A stretch of 64,000 nucleotides of DNA from Mycobacterium sp. MFM001 (GTDB lineage: Bacteria; Actinomycetota; Actinomycetes; Mycobacteriales; Mycobacteriaceae): contig NZ_BFAB01000006.1 in the NCBI RefSeq assembly GCF_003402475.1, forward strand, positions 283,841-347,840, given 5' to 3'. Position 1 is the stretch's first letter. Each line of letters begins with the position of its first letter. Below, piece after piece: positions 1 to 9,844 of the stretch. A model generated the notes under the pieces. That model had not been told where the DNA came from and did no database searches. It was given only the letters and a program-made list of their open reading frames with translations. A program made the position numbers and the translations under genes.

Positions 1-769
1 AGCCCGGGCTGACCCGCGCGCCCGCGACCCGGCTCGACACCGCGACCACCACGCCGTCGGCGCAATGCCGGCGCACCCCGTCGATCACCGCCGCCCCGGC
101 GTTGCCCGAGCCGAGCGCCTCCAGCACCACGCCGCGGGCGCCGGCGGCCACGCAGGCATCCAGCGCCACCGCGTCGTCGCCGGGATAGGTCGCGACGATG
201 TCGACGCGCGGCGCGCCGGCCGCACTGAGCTTCCCCAGGTAGGGCCGGACTTTGTCGCGGACGATTTCCTCGACGGTCCCTAGCGGCTCGCCGGCGAATC
301 CGGTTGCCACTTTGCGCAGGCCCAGCGGCTGCAACAGCCGGCCGCCGAAGGACACCAAGACGCCCAGCTCGCGGGCATCGGCGCTGGCAGCCACCGACAG
401 CGCGTCGCGCAGGTTGGCCGGGCCGTCGGCGTCGGGCGCGTCCGCGCTGCGCAAGGCCCCGGTGACCACGACCGGCGCCGCGCCGTCGTAAGTGAGGTCG
501 AGCCACAGCGCGGTCTCCTCGAGGGTGTCGGTGCCGTGCGTGACGACCACGCCGCGGGCGCCGACGTCCACCGCCGTACGCACCGCCGCGCCGATCACGT
601 CCCAGTCGGCCGGCGTCAGTTGCGAGCTGTCCAGGGAAAGCACGTCGAGCACGTCCACGTCCAGACCGGCGGTCAGTTCGGCGCCGCCACGGGTCGGCCG
701 GCGTACCCCGTCGGCGTCGGTGCTGGTGGCGATCGTTCCGCCGGTGCTGATCACCGTGACGCGGCTCAT
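1..769 (-). CDS. ansA: L-asparaginase, C-terminus cut by window edge
   Basis: Type I/II L-asparaginase, which hydrolyses asparagine to aspartate and ammonia. The minus-strand frame opens with ATG at 769 ([14 protein letters not shown]) and stays open to base 1, so about 256 residues are visible and the C-terminus is missing. The family signatures are present: the N-terminal TGGTIA stretch carrying the nucleophilic Thr, and the [10 protein letters not shown] stretch with the Thr-Asp pair near residue 90. The gene is divergent from lspA with only 17 nt between the two start codons, so the promoters must overlap the coding ends. Same arrangement as Rv1538c/Rv1539 in M. tuberculosis. The middle of the protein (after the GLRKVAT stretch) looks several residues shorter than the M. 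tuberculosis protein as I remember it. Confidence 0.93.
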   Translation of the reverse strand, partial: MSRVTVISTGGTIATSTDADGVRRPTRGGAELTAGLDVDVLDVLSLDSSQLTPADWDVIGAAVRTAVDVGARGVVVTHGTDTLEETALWLDLTYDGAAPVVVTGALRSADAPDADGPANLRDALSVAASADARELGVLVSFGGRLLQPLGLRKVATGFAGEPLGTVEEIVRDKVRPYLGKLSAAGAPRVDIVATYPGDDAVALDACVAAGARGVVLEALGSGNAGAAVIDGVRRHCADGVVVAVSSRVAGARVSPG

Positions 770-786
770 GCTGGGATGATAGGGGC

Positions 787-1359
787 GTGACTGACGAATC
801 CCCTGTGGGGACGCCGCAAACCCCTGCGCCGCCGCGACGGCTGCGCCTGCTGCTCTCTGTCGCGGCGGTGGTGCTGGCGCTCGACATCGTCACCAAGGTT
901 CTCGCCGTCAGACTGCTGACCCCGGGCCAACCGGTGTCGATCATCGGCGACACCGTCACCTGGACGCTGGTGCGCAACTCCGGGGCCGCGTTCTCGATGG
1001 CGACCGGATACACCTGGCTGCTGACCCTCATCGCGACAGGTGTGGTGGTGGGGATTTTCTGGATGGGGCGCCGCCTGGTGTCGCCGTGGTGGGCGATCGG
1101 GCTGGGCATGATCCTGGGCGGCGCGATGGGCAACCTGGTCGACCGGTTCTTCCGGTCGCCGGGCCCGCTGCGCGGCCACGTCGTCGACTTCCTCTCGATC
1201 GGCTGGTGGCCGGTGTTCAACGTCGCCGACCCGTCGGTGGTGGGCGGGGCGATCCTGCTGGTCGCGCTGTCGGTGTTCGGCTTCGACTTCGACACCGTCG
1301 GCCGGCGCAAACCGGGCGACGACCTGTTGGAGACCGCCGGCAAGCCCGACGAGCGCTGA
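787..1359 (+). CDS. lspA: Lipoprotein signal peptidase (signal peptidase II)
   Basis: Inner-membrane aspartyl protease that removes signal peptides from prolipoproteins after Lgt has lipidated the lipobox cysteine. 190 aa from a GTG start. Four hydrophobic segments are visible. The two catalytic Asp motifs are GNLVDR and FNVADPSV, and the NSGAAFS stretch typical of LspA precedes them. The last base of its TGA stop is the first base of the next gene's ATG, so translation is probably coupled to the pseudouridine synthase. The substrate-lipidating partner gene, lgt, lies at the other end of this window. Confidence 0.95.
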   Translation: MTDESPVGTPQTPAPPRRLRLLLSVAAVVLALDIVTKVLAVRLLTPGQPVSIIGDTVTWTLVRNSGAAFSMATGYTWLLTLIATGVVVGIFWMGRRLVSPWWAIGLGMILGGAMGNLVDRFFRSPGPLRGHVVDFLSIGWWPVFNVADPSVVGGAILLVALSVFGFDFDTVGRRKPGDDLLETAGKPDER

Positions 1360-2285
1360 TGCCCGACCGGTCGATGCCCGTCCCGGAGGGCTTGGCGGGC
1401 ATGCGTGTGGACGCCGGGCTGGCGCGGCTGCTGGGCCTGTCCCGCACCGCCGCCGCGGCGCTGGCCGAAGGCGGCGACGTCGAGTTGGACGGCGTGCCGG
1501 CCGGCAAGTCCGACCGGCTCAGCCCGGGTGCGTTGCTGCATGTGCGGCTGCCCGATGCCCCGGCGCCGCTGGAGAACACGCCCGTCGAGATCAAAGGCAT
1601 GAAAGTCCTGTACTCCGACGACGACATCGTCGCCGTCGACAAACCCGCCGGGGTGGCCGCGCACGCCTCGGTCGGCTGGACCGGGCCGACCGTGCTGGGC
1701 GGACTGGCGGGCGCCGGCTACCGGATCACCACTTCGGGTGTGCACGAACGCCAGGGCATCGTGCACCGTCTGGACGTCGGGACGTCGGGGGTGATGGTGG
1801 TGGCCATCTCCGAGCGTGCCTACACCGTGCTCAAGCGGGCGTTCAAGCAGCGCACCGTCGACAAGCGGTATCACGCTCTGGTGCAAGGACATCCGGACCC
1901 GTCCAGCGGAACCATCGACGCGCCGATCGGCCGCCATCGTGGCCATGACTGGAAGTTCGCCGTCACTGCCAATGGCCGGCACAGCCTGACTCACTACGAC
2001 ACCATCGAGGCGTTCGTCGCTGCCAGCCTGCTCGACGTGCACCTGGAAACCGGTCGCACACATCAGATTCGGGTGCATTTCGCGGCGCTGCACCATCCCT
2101 GCTGCGGCGACCTGACCTACGGCGCCAATCCGAAACTGGCGAAAAAGCTTGGGCTGGAACGGCAATGGCTGCACGCCCGGTCGTTGGCGTTCGCTCATCC
2201 GGCAGACGGCCGGCGCATCGAGATCGTCAGCCCGTACCCCGATGATCTGCAGCACGCGCTGGATGTGCTGCGGGCCGAGGGGTGA
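1359..2285 (+). CDS. RluD-family pseudouridine synthase (Rv1540-like)
   Basis: Converts specific uridines in rRNA or tRNA to pseudouridine. 308 aa from the ATG that overlaps the lspA stop (TGATG). An N-terminal S4 RNA-binding region (about residues 14-60, [19 protein letters not shown]) precedes the catalytic domain. The catalytic motif [12 protein letters not shown] is present and includes the essential Asp, followed by the GRTHQIRVH motif. Ends 3 nt before the stop of the convergent methyltransferase gene. Exact RNA target cannot be told from sequence. An upstream in-frame ATG at 1086 lies inside lspA and is not a credible start. Confidence 0.92.
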   Translation: MPDRSMPVPEGLAGMRVDAGLARLLGLSRTAAAALAEGGDVELDGVPAGKSDRLSPGALLHVRLPDAPAPLENTPVEIKGMKVLYSDDDIVAVDKPAGVAAHASVGWTGPTVLGGLAGAGYRITTSGVHERQGIVHRLDVGTSGVMVVAISERAYTVLKRAFKQRTVDKRYHALVQGHPDPSSGTIDAPIGRHRGHDWKFAVTANGRHSLTHYDTIEAFVAASLLDVHLETGRTHQIRVHFAALHHPCCGDLTYGANPKLAKKLGLERQWLHARSLAFAHPADGRRIEIVSPYPDDLQHALDVLRAEG

Positions 2286-3044
2286 TCAGCCGGGTTTACG
2301 CGCCTCGACCAAAGTTCGGGTGGCGTGTGCGACGAACGGGCCGTCGGTCTGGATTCGTTGATGGAGTTCGCGCAGCCGGTCCCGGTAGCGGTCGATGCTG
2401 AAATCGGGCACGGTCCAAATCACCTTGCGCAGAAAATAGATAACCGCACCGACGTCGAAGAACTCAGCACGCAGCTGCTCCATGCGCATCTCCACGACGT
2501 GCAAGCCGGCCGCAATCGCCTGTGCCCGCTCGGCATCCGGGTGTCGCTCGGCCCCGGCTTGCGGCCTGGGGCCGAGGAAGAACTCGATCAGTTCGAGCAT
2601 CGTTGCCGGACCGACGTGCTGCGCAAAGTAGGTTCCGCCCGGCCGGAGCACGCGGGCGATCTCGGTCCACCACAGGGTGTTTGGGTGCCGGCTGGTCACC
2701 AGGTCGAAGGCCTCGTCGACGAACGGTAGGGGCGGCTGATCTCCGGTTGCGACGACGACCACGCCGCGCGGATGCAACCGCTTGGTGGCCTGAGCACAAT
2801 TGGGCGCCCACGACTCGGTGGCGGCCATCGTCGGCGGAAACTTTTCCGCGCCCGCCAGCACCTCGCCGCCACCGGTATGCAGGTCCGCCGCGGCCGAGAC
2901 GGTCGCCAACCGCCGGCTCATCAGCCGCTGATAGCCCCACGACGGTCGCTGCTCGGTCGCGCGGCCGTCCAGCCAGGAGAAGTCCCAGCCTTCGACCGGC
3001 GCCGCGGCGGCTTCCGCAACAAGCTCGTCGAACGTGTGTGACAT
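2286..3044 (-). CDS. SAM-dependent methyltransferase, class I
   Basis: 252-aa methyltransferase of the UbiE/type 11 kind, substrate unknown. Visible motifs: DLHTGGGE (SAM motif I, near residue 55), VVVVATGDQPPLPF (acidic/motif II region), FDLVTSRH, and IARVLRPGGTYFAQHVG (post-I motif with the usual RPGG turn). It lies 35 nt downstream of glbN on the same strand and could be co-transcribed with it. In M. tuberculosis this position is held by the lipoprotein gene lprI, which forms an operon with glbN, so the neighbour has been exchanged. Its stop directly abuts the stop of the convergent pseudouridine synthase gene. The start codon lies inside a short inverted repeat. Confidence 0.85.
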   Translation of the reverse strand: MSHTFDELVAEAAAAPVEGWDFSWLDGRATEQRPSWGYQRLMSRRLATVSAAADLHTGGGEVLAGAEKFPPTMAATESWAPNCAQATKRLHPRGVVVVATGDQPPLPFVDEAFDLVTSRHPNTLWWTEIARVLRPGGTYFAQHVGPATMLELIEFFLGPRPQAGAERHPDAERAQAIAAGLHVVEMRMEQLRAEFFDVGAVIYFLRKVIWTVPDFSIDRYRDRLRELHQRIQTDGPFVAHATRTLVEARKPG

Positions 3045-3058
3045 GCATGCATTGTCAC
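3038..3058. promoter_or_regulatory. Inverted repeat over methyltransferase start codon
   Basis: Arms GTGACA (3038-3043) and TGTCAC (3053-3058) flank a 9-nt spacer that contains ATGCAT. The methyltransferase start codon sits inside the repeat. It could be a protein-binding site or an RNA hairpin limiting translation. The size is small enough that chance is possible. Confidence 0.3.
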
Positions 3059-3079
3059 GCTCGGCGACCTGTGTGCGGC

Positions 3080-3487
3080 TTAGACCCGCGCGGTCTCGGC
3101 GTCCGAGGCGATGTCGCCGGCCAGCGGCGCCAGAACGCCGAGTATCTCGTTGACCGTCTCGGGCGGCACACCGGCCGCCGACAGCGAGTCGGTCAGGTGC
3201 CCGGCCACCAGGTTGAAGTGGTGCATGGTGATGCCCCGGCCCTGATGTACCTGCTTCATCGGCGCGCCGGTGTATGCCTCCGGGCCGCCCAGCGCCGCGG
3301 CCAGGAACTCGGCCTGCCTGCCTTTGAGCCGGTTCATGTTGGTTCCGGCGAAGAAGCCCGCGAGCTCGTCGTCATCGAGCACCCGCATGTAGAAGTCCTC
3401 GACAACCATTTCGAGCGCCTCGTGGCCGCCGATCTTGTCGTAGATACTGGTCGCATTGCTCTTGCGAAACGGTGAAAGCATTCCCAT
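3080..3487 (-). CDS. glbN: Group I truncated haemoglobin (trHbN)
   Basis: 135-aa two-over-two haemoglobin that oxidises nitric oxide to nitrate with bound oxygen and protects respiration. Key residues are all in place with M. tuberculosis GlbN numbering: distal Tyr33 (B10), Gln58 (E11), proximal haem-ligand His81 (F8), and the [15 protein letters not shown] stretch. The short polar N-terminal extension ([14 protein letters not shown]), known to modulate NO detoxification in the M. tuberculosis protein, is also present. Upstream is a divergent dehydrogenase gene 120 nt away. The usual partner lprI is absent; a methyltransferase follows instead. Confidence 0.95.
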   Translation of the reverse strand: MGMLSPFRKSNATSIYDKIGGHEALEMVVEDFYMRVLDDDELAGFFAGTNMNRLKGRQAEFLAAALGGPEAYTGAPMKQVHQGRGITMHHFNLVAGHLTDSLSAAGVPPETVNEILGVLAPLAGDIASDAETARV

Positions 3488-3607
3488 GCGTCTAGGCCAT
3501 CATCGGGCGGTTGCACGGCAGTTAGACCGTCGTCACGGGCGGATTACTCGATGTAACAAGCCGATTGCCCACGATTCACCCGCTGTGGTGTAGGACACTG
3601 TAGACCC

Positions 3608-4624
3608 ATGAATCTTGGTGACCTCACAAGCTTTGTCGAAAAGCCGATCGCGGCCGTCTCCAACATCGTCAACACGCCCAACTCGGCCGGGCGATATCGG
3701 CCGTTCTATCTGCGGAACCTGCTCGACGCGGTCCAGGGCCGGACCCTGCACGACGCCGTCGACGGCACGATCACCCTGATCACCGGGGGATCGTCGGGCA
3801 TCGGCGAAGCCGCTGCCAAGAAAATCGCCCGGGCCGGCGGCGAGGTGGTGCTGGTCGCCCGGACCCCCGAGAAGCTGGAGAAGGTCGCCGGCGCAATCCG
3901 TGCCGACGGCGGAACCGCCCGCGTCTATCCGTGCGATCTGTCCGACATGGACGCGGTTGCCGCGATGGCCGACCAAGTGCTGGCCGACCTCGGTCGTGTC
4001 GACATCCTGATCAACAATGCGGGCAAGTCGATTAGGCGCTCACTGGCGTTGTCCTACGACCGAATTCACGACTACCAGCGGACCATGCAGCTGAATTACT
4101 TCGGCGCGGTGCAACTCATTCTCAAGTTCGTTCCCGGCATGCGGGAACGCGGTTTCGGCCAGATCATCAACGTGTCGTCTGCCGGTGTGCAGACCCGCGC
4201 ACCGCGCTTCGGCGCCTACATCGCCAGCAAGGCCGCGCTCGACACGCTGTGTGACGCGCTTCAGGCCGAAACCGTCAACGACGACGTCCGATTCACCACC
4301 GTGCACATGGCGCTGGTACGCACACCGATGATCAGCCCCACGACGATGTATGACCGGTTCCCGACGCTGACGCCCGATCAGGCGGCGGGTGTGCTCGCCG
4401 ACGCGATCGTGCACCGGCCGCGGCGGGTCAGCCCTCCGATCGGGCAGTTCGCCGCTGTTGCCGATGCGGTCAACCCGTTGGTGATGGACTACGTCCGCAC
4501 CCGCGCCTTCGCCATGTTCGACGACTCCGCCGCGGCGCAGGGCGGCGAAAGCGCCGAGGAGACAAGCACATTCGACAAGCGCAGCGAAACCTTTGTGCGG
4601 GCCACCCGCGGAATTCATTGGTGA
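3608..4624 (+). CDS. Short-chain dehydrogenase (Rv1543-like, possible fatty aldehyde/acyl reductase)
   Basis: 338-aa NAD(P)-dependent Rossmann-fold oxidoreductase. After a 55-residue N-terminal segment (LRNLLDAVQGRTLHD) comes the cofactor loop GGSSGIG (residues 60-66), the structural NNAG, and the catalytic Tyr-x3-Lys in AYIASKAALDT. The N-terminal segment resembles the linker of multidomain mycobacterial fatty acyl-CoA reductases, which is why the family is usually named as such; the substrate is inferred, not shown. Six nucleotides separate it from a second dehydrogenase gene, so the two form an operon. A TAGAC-type -10 about 7 nt before the ATG suggests a nearly leaderless transcript. Confidence 0.88.
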   Translation: MNLGDLTSFVEKPIAAVSNIVNTPNSAGRYRPFYLRNLLDAVQGRTLHDAVDGTITLITGGSSGIGEAAAKKIARAGGEVVLVARTPEKLEKVAGAIRADGGTARVYPCDLSDMDAVAAMADQVLADLGRVDILINNAGKSIRRSLALSYDRIHDYQRTMQLNYFGAVQLILKFVPGMRERGFGQIINVSSAGVQTRAPRFGAYIASKAALDTLCDALQAETVNDDVRFTTVHMALVRTPMISPTTMYDRFPTLTPDQAAGVLADAIVHRPRRVSPPIGQFAAVADAVNPLVMDYVRTRAFAMFDDSAAAQGGESAEETSTFDKRSETFVRATRGIHW

Positions 4625-4630
4625 GACGTC

Positions 4631-5422
4631 ATGAGCCTGCCTAAACCGAGCAACCAGGCAGCCGTCGTCGTCACCGGCGCCTCGTCCGGCATCGGCACCG
4701 AATTGGCCCGCGGCCTGGCGCGCCGCGGCTACCCGCTGCTGCTGATCGCGCGCCGCAGGGAACGCCTCGACGACCTCGCCGCCGAACTCACCAAGAGATA
4801 CTCCGTCGGCGTCGACGTCATGCCCCTGGATCTGGCCAAGACCCGGGGGCGTGCCGCGCTGGCCGACCTGGTCGGCCGCGAGCCGATCGCGGGGCTGTGC
4901 AACAGCGCCGGCTTCGGCACCAGCGGAGCTTTCCACGAGCTGCCGATCGAACGGGAAACCGAGCAGGTCACGCTGAACGCGTTGGCGCTGATGGAACTGA
5001 CCCACGCCGCGCTGCCCGGCATGGTAGAGCGCGGCGCTGGAGCGGTGCTCAACATCGCCTCGATCGCGGCGTTTCAGCCGTTGCCGGGCATGGCGGTGTA
5101 CTCCGCCACCAAAGCGTTCGTCCAGACGTTCTCCGAAGCCGTGCACGAGGGGCTGCACGGGACGGGAGTCTCGTGCACCGTCCTGTGTCCGGGACCGGTG
5201 CCCACCGAATGGGCGCAGATCGCCGACGCCGAACACGTGAATGTCGGCTTTGCGCAAGTCTCGCCGCACGACGTCGCCGAAGCCGCGATCGCCGGGATGC
5301 GGGCCGGTAAGCGCAGCGTCGTGCCCGGACTGGTGCCGAAAGTCGCCAGTATGGGCGGCCGGTTTGCGCCGCGCAGTGTGCTGCTGCCCGCGCTGCGGAT
5401 CGTCCGGGACCTGCGCCGTTAG
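4631..5422 (+). CDS. Short-chain dehydrogenase/reductase (Rv1544-like)
   Basis: 263-aa classical SDR. Cofactor motif TGASSGIG (residues 15-22), NSAGFG in place of the usual NNAG, catalytic Ser in NIASIAAF and Tyr-x3-Lys in VYSATKAF. The family is annotated as ketoacyl reductase, but the substrate is unknown. It follows the upstream SDR gene by 6 nt and probably acts on a related lipid intermediate. The TAG stop overlaps the TAA stop of the convergent dodecin gene by 4 nt. Confidence 0.88.
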   Translation: MSLPKPSNQAAVVVTGASSGIGTELARGLARRGYPLLLIARRRERLDDLAAELTKRYSVGVDVMPLDLAKTRGRAALADLVGREPIAGLCNSAGFGTSGAFHELPIERETEQVTLNALALMELTHAALPGMVERGAGAVLNIASIAAFQPLPGMAVYSATKAFVQTFSEAVHEGLHGTGVSCTVLCPGPVPTEWAQIADAEHVNVGFAQVSPHDVAEAAIAGMRAGKRSVVPGLVPKVASMGGRFAPRSVLLPALRIVRDLRR

Positions 5423-5634
5423 GACTTCTGCCGCGGCCTGATCTTGAACGAGATCCGCAGCTTCGTGCGGTAGGTGATCCCCCCACCCGAGTCCAGGGCC
5501 AGGTCCTGCTCGACGACCTCGGCGACCCGGATGTCGTCGATGGTCTCCTGCGCCCGGCGCACCGCCTCTGCCGCGGCATCCTCCCAAGACACGGTGCTCG
5601 TCCCGATCAAGTCGGTGACCCGGTACACGCTCAT
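5419..5634 (-). CDS. Dodecin, flavin/CoA-binding storage protein
   Basis: 71-aa protein that starts MSVYRVTDLIGTST and matches the dodecin fold: small alpha-beta protein that assembles into a dodecameric shell and buffers flavins (and CoA in mycobacteria). The conserved stretch SWEDAAAEAVRRAQ, the Glu-rich EVVEQDL and the terminal YRTKLRISFKI strand are visible. I chose the ATG at 5634; the open frame extends further upstream but without family similarity. Dodecin is not at this locus in M. tuberculosis (Rv1498A there, from memory). Confidence 0.88.
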   Translation of the reverse strand: MSVYRVTDLIGTSTVSWEDAAAEAVRRAQETIDDIRVAEVVEQDLALDSGGGITYRTKLRISFKIRPRQKS

Positions 5635-5731
5635 GCCTGTCAAGCTAGAACAGCCGGCCAGCGACTGTGGCGAAAAACGGGACTTTCCAGACACGGATCG
5701 CGACACGCCGAGACTCGTCGGTGCCCGGTCA

Positions 5732-5737
5732 TAGACT
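5732..5737 (+). promoter_or_regulatory. Candidate -10 box for dnaE1
   Basis: TAGACT lies 9 nt before the dnaE1 ATG at 5747. With the usual 6-8 nt to the transcription start this would give a leaderless or nearly leaderless mRNA, common in mycobacteria. No convincing -35 is seen. Call rests on one hexamer and position only. Confidence 0.3.
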
Positions 5738-5746
5738 GGCGTCTCT

Positions 5747-8700
5747 ATGAACCAGTCCTTCGTGCACCTGCATAACCACACCGAGTATTCGATGTTGGAC
5801 GGTGCTGCGAAGATCACGCCGATGCTCGCCGAGGCGGAGCGGCTGGACATGCCCGCGATCGGGATGACCGACCACGGAAACATGTTCGGCGCCAGCGAGT
5901 TCTACAACGCAGCCACCAAAGCGGGCATCAAGCCGATCATCGGCGTCGAGGCGTACATCGCGCCCGCGTCCCGATTCGATACCCGTCGCGTCTTCTGGGG
6001 CGACCCAGGCCAGAAGAGCGACGACGTGTCCGGCAGCGGGTCGTACACCCACCTGACCATGGTCGCCGAGAACGCCACCGGCCTGCGCAACCTGTTCAAG
6101 CTGTCGTCGCTGGCGTCCTTCGAGGGTCAGCTGAGCAAGTGGTCCCGCATGGACGCCGAGCTGATCGCCGAGCACGCCGAGGGGATCATCGCCACCACCG
6201 GCTGCCCGTCCGGTGAGGTGCAGACCCGGTTGCGGCTCGGGCAGCGCCGCGAAGCGCTGGAAGCCGCCGCCAAGTGGCGGGAGATCTTCGGTCCGCAGAA
6301 CTACTTCCTCGAACTGATGGACCACGGGCTGGACATCGAACGCCGGGTCCGCGACGGGCTGCTGGAAATCGGCCGCACCCTGAACATCCCGCCGCTGGCC
6401 ACCAACGACTGCCACTACGTCACCCGCGACGCCGCGCACAACCACGAGGCGCTGCTGTGCGTGCAGACCGGCAAGACGCTGTCGGACCCCAACCGGTTCA
6501 AGTTCGACGGGGACGGCTACTACCTGAAATCCGCGGCCGAGATGCGCACCATCTGGGACGACCAAGTGCCCGGCGCCTGCGACGCGACGCTGCTGATCGC
6601 CGAGCGGGTGAGCTCCTATGCCGACGTGTGGGCGCCGCGCAACCGGATGCCGGTCTTCCCGGTGCCCGAAGGCCACGACCAGGCGTCGTGGCTGCGCCAC
6701 GAAGTGGACGCCGGGCTGCGGCGGCGCTTCCCCGACGGGCTGCCCGACGGCTATGCGCAGCGCGCTGCCTACGAGATCGAAGTCATCTGCGACAAGGGAT
6801 TTCCGTCGTACTTCCTGATCGTCGCCGACCTGATCAACTACGCCCGCTCGGTCGACATCCGGGTGGGGCCGGGCCGCGGCTCGGCGGCCGGCTCGCTGGT
6901 CGCCTATGCGCTTGGCATCACCGACATCGACCCGATCCCGCACGGGCTGCTGTTCGAGCGCTTCCTCAACCCGGAGCGCACGTCGATGCCTGACATCGAC
7001 ATCGACTTCGACGACCGCCGCCGCGGCGAGATGGTGCGCTACGCCGCCGAGAAGTGGGGGCAGGACCGGGTCGCCCAGGTCATCACCTTCGGCACCATCA
7101 AAACCAAAGCGGCGCTGAAGGATTCAGCGCGGATCCACTACGGCCAGCCCGGCTTTGCGATCGCCGACCGGATCACCAAGGCGCTGCCGCCGGCGATCAT
7201 GGCCAAAGACATTCCGCTGGCCGGCATCACCGACCCCAACCACGAGCGCTACAAGGAAGCCGCCGAGGTCCGCGGCCTGATCGACACCGACCCCGACGTG
7301 CGCACCATCTACCAGACCGCCCGCGGGCTGGAGGGCCTGATCCGCAACGCCGGCGTGCACGCCTGCGCGGTGATCATGAGCAGCGAGCCGCTGACCGAGG
7401 CCATTCCGCTGTGGAAGCGGCCGCAGGACGGGGCGATCATCACCGGCTGGGACTACCCGGCCTGTGAGGCCATCGGCCTGCTGAAGATGGACTTCCTCGG
7501 GCTGCGCAACCTGACGATCATCGGCGACGCGATCGAGAACATCAAGGCCAACAGGGGAATTGACCTCGACCTCGAATCGGTGCCGCTGGACGACAAAGCG
7601 ACCTACGAGCTACTCGGTCGCGGCGACACGCTCGGGGTGTTCCAACTCGACGGCGGGCCGATGCGCGACCTGCTGCGCCGCATGCAGCCCACCGGGTTCG
7701 AAGACGTGGTCGCTGTGATCGCGCTGTACCGGCCCGGGCCGATGGGGCAAAACGCCCACAACGAGTACGCCGACCGCAAAAACGGCCGCCAGCCGATCAA
7801 GCCGATCCATCCTGAGCTCGCCGAGCCGCTCGAGGAGATCCTCGCCGAGACCTACGGCCTGATCGTCTACCAAGAGCAGATCATGCGCATCGCGCAGAAA
7901 GTGGCCGGCTACTCGCTGGCCCAAGCCGACATTCTGCGTAAGGCGATGGGCAAGAAGAAGGCCGACGTGCTGGCCGCCGAGTACGAAAGCTTCTCGGCGG
8001 GAATGCAATCCAACGGTTTCTCGGCCGCTGCCATCAAGGCGTTGTGGAACACCATCCTGCCGTTCGCCGACTACGCGTTCAACAAGTCGCACGCCGCCGG
8101 CTACGGCATGGTGTCCTACTGGACCGCGTACCTGAAGGCCAACTATCCCGCCGAATACATGGCGGGGCTTTTGACGTCGGTCGGCGACGACAAGGACAAA
8201 GCCGCGGTTTACCTTGCCGACTGCCGCAAGCTCGGCATCACCGTGCTGCCGCCGGACGTCAACGAGTCCGGGCTCAACTTCGCCTCGGTGGGCGCCGACA
8301 TCCGCTACGGGCTCGGGGCGGTGCGCAACGTCGGCGCCAACGTCGTTGCCTCCCTGATCAATACCCGTACCGAGAAGGGCAAGTTCACCGACTTCTCGGA
8401 CTACCTCAACAAGATCGACATCGCGGCGTGCAACAGGAGGGTCACCGAGTCGCTGATCAAGGCCGGCGCGTTCGACTCGCTGGGCCACCCGCGAAAAGGC
8501 TTGTTCCTGGTGCACACCGACGCGGTGGATTCGGTGCTGGGCACCAAGAAGGCCGAGGCGATGGGTCAGTTCGACCTGTTCGGTGGCGAAGACGCCGGCA
8601 CCGACGCGGTGTTCACGATCAAGGTGCCGGACGAGGAGTGGGACGACAAGCACAAGCTGGCGCTGGAGCGCGAGATGCTGGGCTTGTACGTGTCCGGGCA

Positions 8701-9277
8701 TCCGCTCAACGGTGTCGCGCATCTGCTGGCCACCCAGGTCGACACGCCCATCCCCGCGATCCTCGACGGCGACGTCCCCAACGACACCGCCGTCAAGGTG
8801 GGCGGCCTTCTCGCCTCGGTCAACCGGCGGGTGAACAAGAACGGGATGCCTTGGGCATCAGCGCAATTGGAAGACCTCACCGGTGGCATCGAGGTGATGT
8901 TCTTCCCGCACACCTATTCCGCCTACGGCGCCGACATCGTCGACGACGCGGTGGTGCTGGTCAACGCGCGGGTGAAGATCTCCGACGACAGGGTCTGCCT
9001 GATCGCCAACGAGCTTGTGGTGCCGGACTTTTCCAGCGCACAGGTGGACCGGCCGCTAGCGGTCAGCCTGCCGACCCGCCAATGCACCATCGACAAGGTC
9101 AGTGCGCTCAAGCAAGTGCTGGCGCGTCACCCCGGAACGTCGCAGGTGCATCTGCGGCTGGTCAGCGGTGACCGGATCACCACGCTGGAGCTCGACTCGT
9201 CGCTGCGGGTGACGCCGTCGCCGGCGTTGATGGGCGACCTCAAAGCCCTACTCGGCCCCGGTTGCCTGAGCGGGTAA
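5747..9277 (+). CDS. dnaE1: DNA polymerase III alpha subunit (replicative)
   Basis: 1176-aa C-family polymerase, the chromosomal replicase. The N-terminal PHP domain begins [15 protein letters not shown] and retains the metal-binding His residues; in M. tuberculosis this domain supplies the proofreading exonuclease, so no epsilon subunit is needed for fidelity. The polymerase active site [12 protein letters not shown] is near residue 414, followed by the [13 protein letters not shown] region. HhH and OB-fold regions fill the C-terminus ([20 protein letters not shown] is the OB start). Length matches the mycobacterial DnaE1 (about 1180 aa), not the mutasome DnaE2. Stands alone on the plus strand. 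Confidence 0.97.
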   Translation: MNQSFVHLHNHTEYSMLDGAAKITPMLAEAERLDMPAIGMTDHGNMFGASEFYNAATKAGIKPIIGVEAYIAPASRFDTRRVFWGDPGQKSDDVSGSGSYTHLTMVAENATGLRNLFKLSSLASFEGQLSKWSRMDAELIAEHAEGIIATTGCPSGEVQTRLRLGQRREALEAAAKWREIFGPQNYFLELMDHGLDIERRVRDGLLEIGRTLNIPPLATNDCHYVTRDAAHNHEALLCVQTGKTLSDPNRFKFDGDGYYLKSAAEMRTIWDDQVPGACDATLLIAERVSSYADVWAPRNRMPVFPVPEGHDQASWLRHEVDAGLRRRFPDGLPDGYAQRAAYEIEVICDKGFPSYFLIVADLINYARSVDIRVGPGRGSAAGSLVAYALGITDIDPIPHGLLFERFLNPERTSMPDIDIDFDDRRRGEMVRYAAEKWGQDRVAQVITFGTIKTKAALKDSARIHYGQPGFAIADRITKALPPAIMAKDIPLAGITDPNHERYKEAAEVRGLIDTDPDVRTIYQTARGLEGLIRNAGVHACAVIMSSEPLTEAIPLWKRPQDGAIITGWDYPACEAIGLLKMDFLGLRNLTIIGDAIENIKANRGIDLDLESVPLDDKATYELLGRGDTLGVFQLDGGPMRDLLRRMQPTGFEDVVAVIALYRPGPMGQNAHNEYADRKNGRQPIKPIHPELAEPLEEILAETYGLIVYQEQIMRIAQKVAGYSLAQADILRKAMGKKKADVLAAEYESFSAGMQSNGFSAAAIKALWNTILPFADYAFNKSHAAGYGMVSYWTAYLKANYPAEYMAGLLTSVGDDKDKAAVYLADCRKLGITVLPPDVNESGLNFASVGADIRYGLGAVRNVGANVVASLINTRTEKGKFTDFSDYLNKIDIAACNRRVTESLIKAGAFDSLGHPRKGLFLVHTDAVDSVLGTKKAEAMGQFDLFGGEDAGTDAVFTIKVPDEEWDDKHKLALEREMLGLYVSGHPLNGVAHLLATQVDTPIPAILDGDVPNDTAVKVGGLLASVNRRVNKNGMPWASAQLEDLTGGIEVMFFPHTYSAYGADIVDDAVVLVNARVKISDDRVCLIANELVVPDFSSAQVDRPLAVSLPTRQCTIDKVSALKQVLARHPGTSQVHLRLVSGDRITTLELDSSLRVTPSPALMGDLKALLGPGCLSG

Positions 9278-9290
9278 GCCCCAAGCAGAC

Positions 9291-9351
9291 GCCGAATGGC
9301 CACTTAATGCACGCGTCCGTCCAAAAGCCGTGTCACAACTGGCCACTCGGC
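9291..9351. terminator. Imperfect inverted repeat between convergent genes
   Basis: Arms at 9291-9302 (GCCGAATGGCCA) and 9340-9351 (TGGCCACTCGGC) pair with one mismatch, and two more pairs follow inside. The loop is long (over 30 nt) and there is no U-tract. It is placed exactly between the ends of dnaE1 and the convergent oxidoreductase gene, so a bidirectional terminator is a reasonable guess. Confidence 0.35.
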
Positions 9352-9360
9352 GAGGGCGGG

Positions 9361-9792
9361 TTAGCCCACCTCCACCCGGACGATGACGCTGTCGCTCCAC
9401 ACGCCGCGAGCGCGGGCGCGCCGCAGCTTCTCGCGGATCGACAAGTCGCGGTGCACGTTGGTCACGCCCGGGACTTTGATCAGCGGGACGATGTTCCACT
9501 GCCAGCTGTACCGCTCGTGCAGCACGCGATTGCCGGCTTCGGCCTCGGTACCCGACAGGATCGTCGCGCGGCCTGCCAGCGTCCTCGCGCCCGGAACAAC
9601 GCGGCCGCGGTAGTCACAGGCGGTGAGCTCGACGTCGGGACGCGCCGCCAGCCGGCGCGTCTTCGGGCCCACTTTGGTCCGAAATAGCAGCGCATTTCGA
9701 TCGAGGGCAAACCAGATGGGGGTGTCGACAGGTGTGCCATCGTTCCGGAAGGTCCGCAGTAGGGCATAGCGCGCGCCGCGCAGTTCCTGCAT
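9361..9792 (-). CDS. PPOX-class F420-dependent oxidoreductase
   Basis: 143-aa split-barrel flavin/deazaflavin-binding protein of the pyridoxamine-5'-phosphate-oxidase-like superfamily. Typical family stretches are seen: YALLRTFRNDGTPVDTPIWFALD near the N-terminus, VGPKTRRLAARPDVELTACD in the middle. The cofactor in mycobacteria is usually F420; the substrate is unknown. It is transcribed away from the MerR gene, and a perfect inverted repeat lies just upstream of its ATG. A TTGACT hexamer on the minus strand at 9825-9830 and another at 9800-9805 are 19 nt apart, the long spacing typical of MerR-controlled promoters, so the gene is a likely MerR target. Confidence 0.82.
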   Translation of the reverse strand: MQELRGARYALLRTFRNDGTPVDTPIWFALDRNALLFRTKVGPKTRRLAARPDVELTACDYRGRVVPGARTLAGRATILSGTEAEAGNRVLHERYSWQWNIVPLIKVPGVTNVHRDLSIREKLRRARARGVWSDSVIVRVEVG

Positions 9793-9806
9793 GGCATCCA
9801 GTCAAC

Positions 9807-9828
9807 GACTTAGAGTTGGCTCTAAGTC
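9807..9828. promoter_or_regulatory. MerR-type operator, perfect inverted repeat
   Basis: GACTTAGAG (9807-9815), 4-nt spacer, CTCTAAGTC (9820-9828): a perfect 9-bp dyad in the 52-nt gap between the divergent oxidoreductase and MerR genes. On the minus strand it fills the 19-nt interval between two TTGACT hexamers, as in MerR-family promoters where activator binding realigns an overlong spacer. Probably controls both genes. Confidence 0.75.
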
Positions 9829-9844
9829 AAGACCGGGAGGGCCG

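Noticed and set aside
1086..1358. Extended start for the pseudouridine synthase
   Set aside because: It runs through lspA in another frame; the S4 domain begins just after the ATG at 1359.
3038..3058. CRP-type site in the inverted repeat at the methyltransferase start
   Set aside because: The half-sites are too far apart (TGTGA then 14 nt before TCAC) for the 16-bp CRP consensus.
4040..5587. 515-codon open frame on the minus strand
   Set aside because: It lies opposite two clear dehydrogenase genes; its translation is rich in Gly, Arg, His and Asp and low in hydrophobic patterning, as expected for an antisense shadow in GC-rich DNA.
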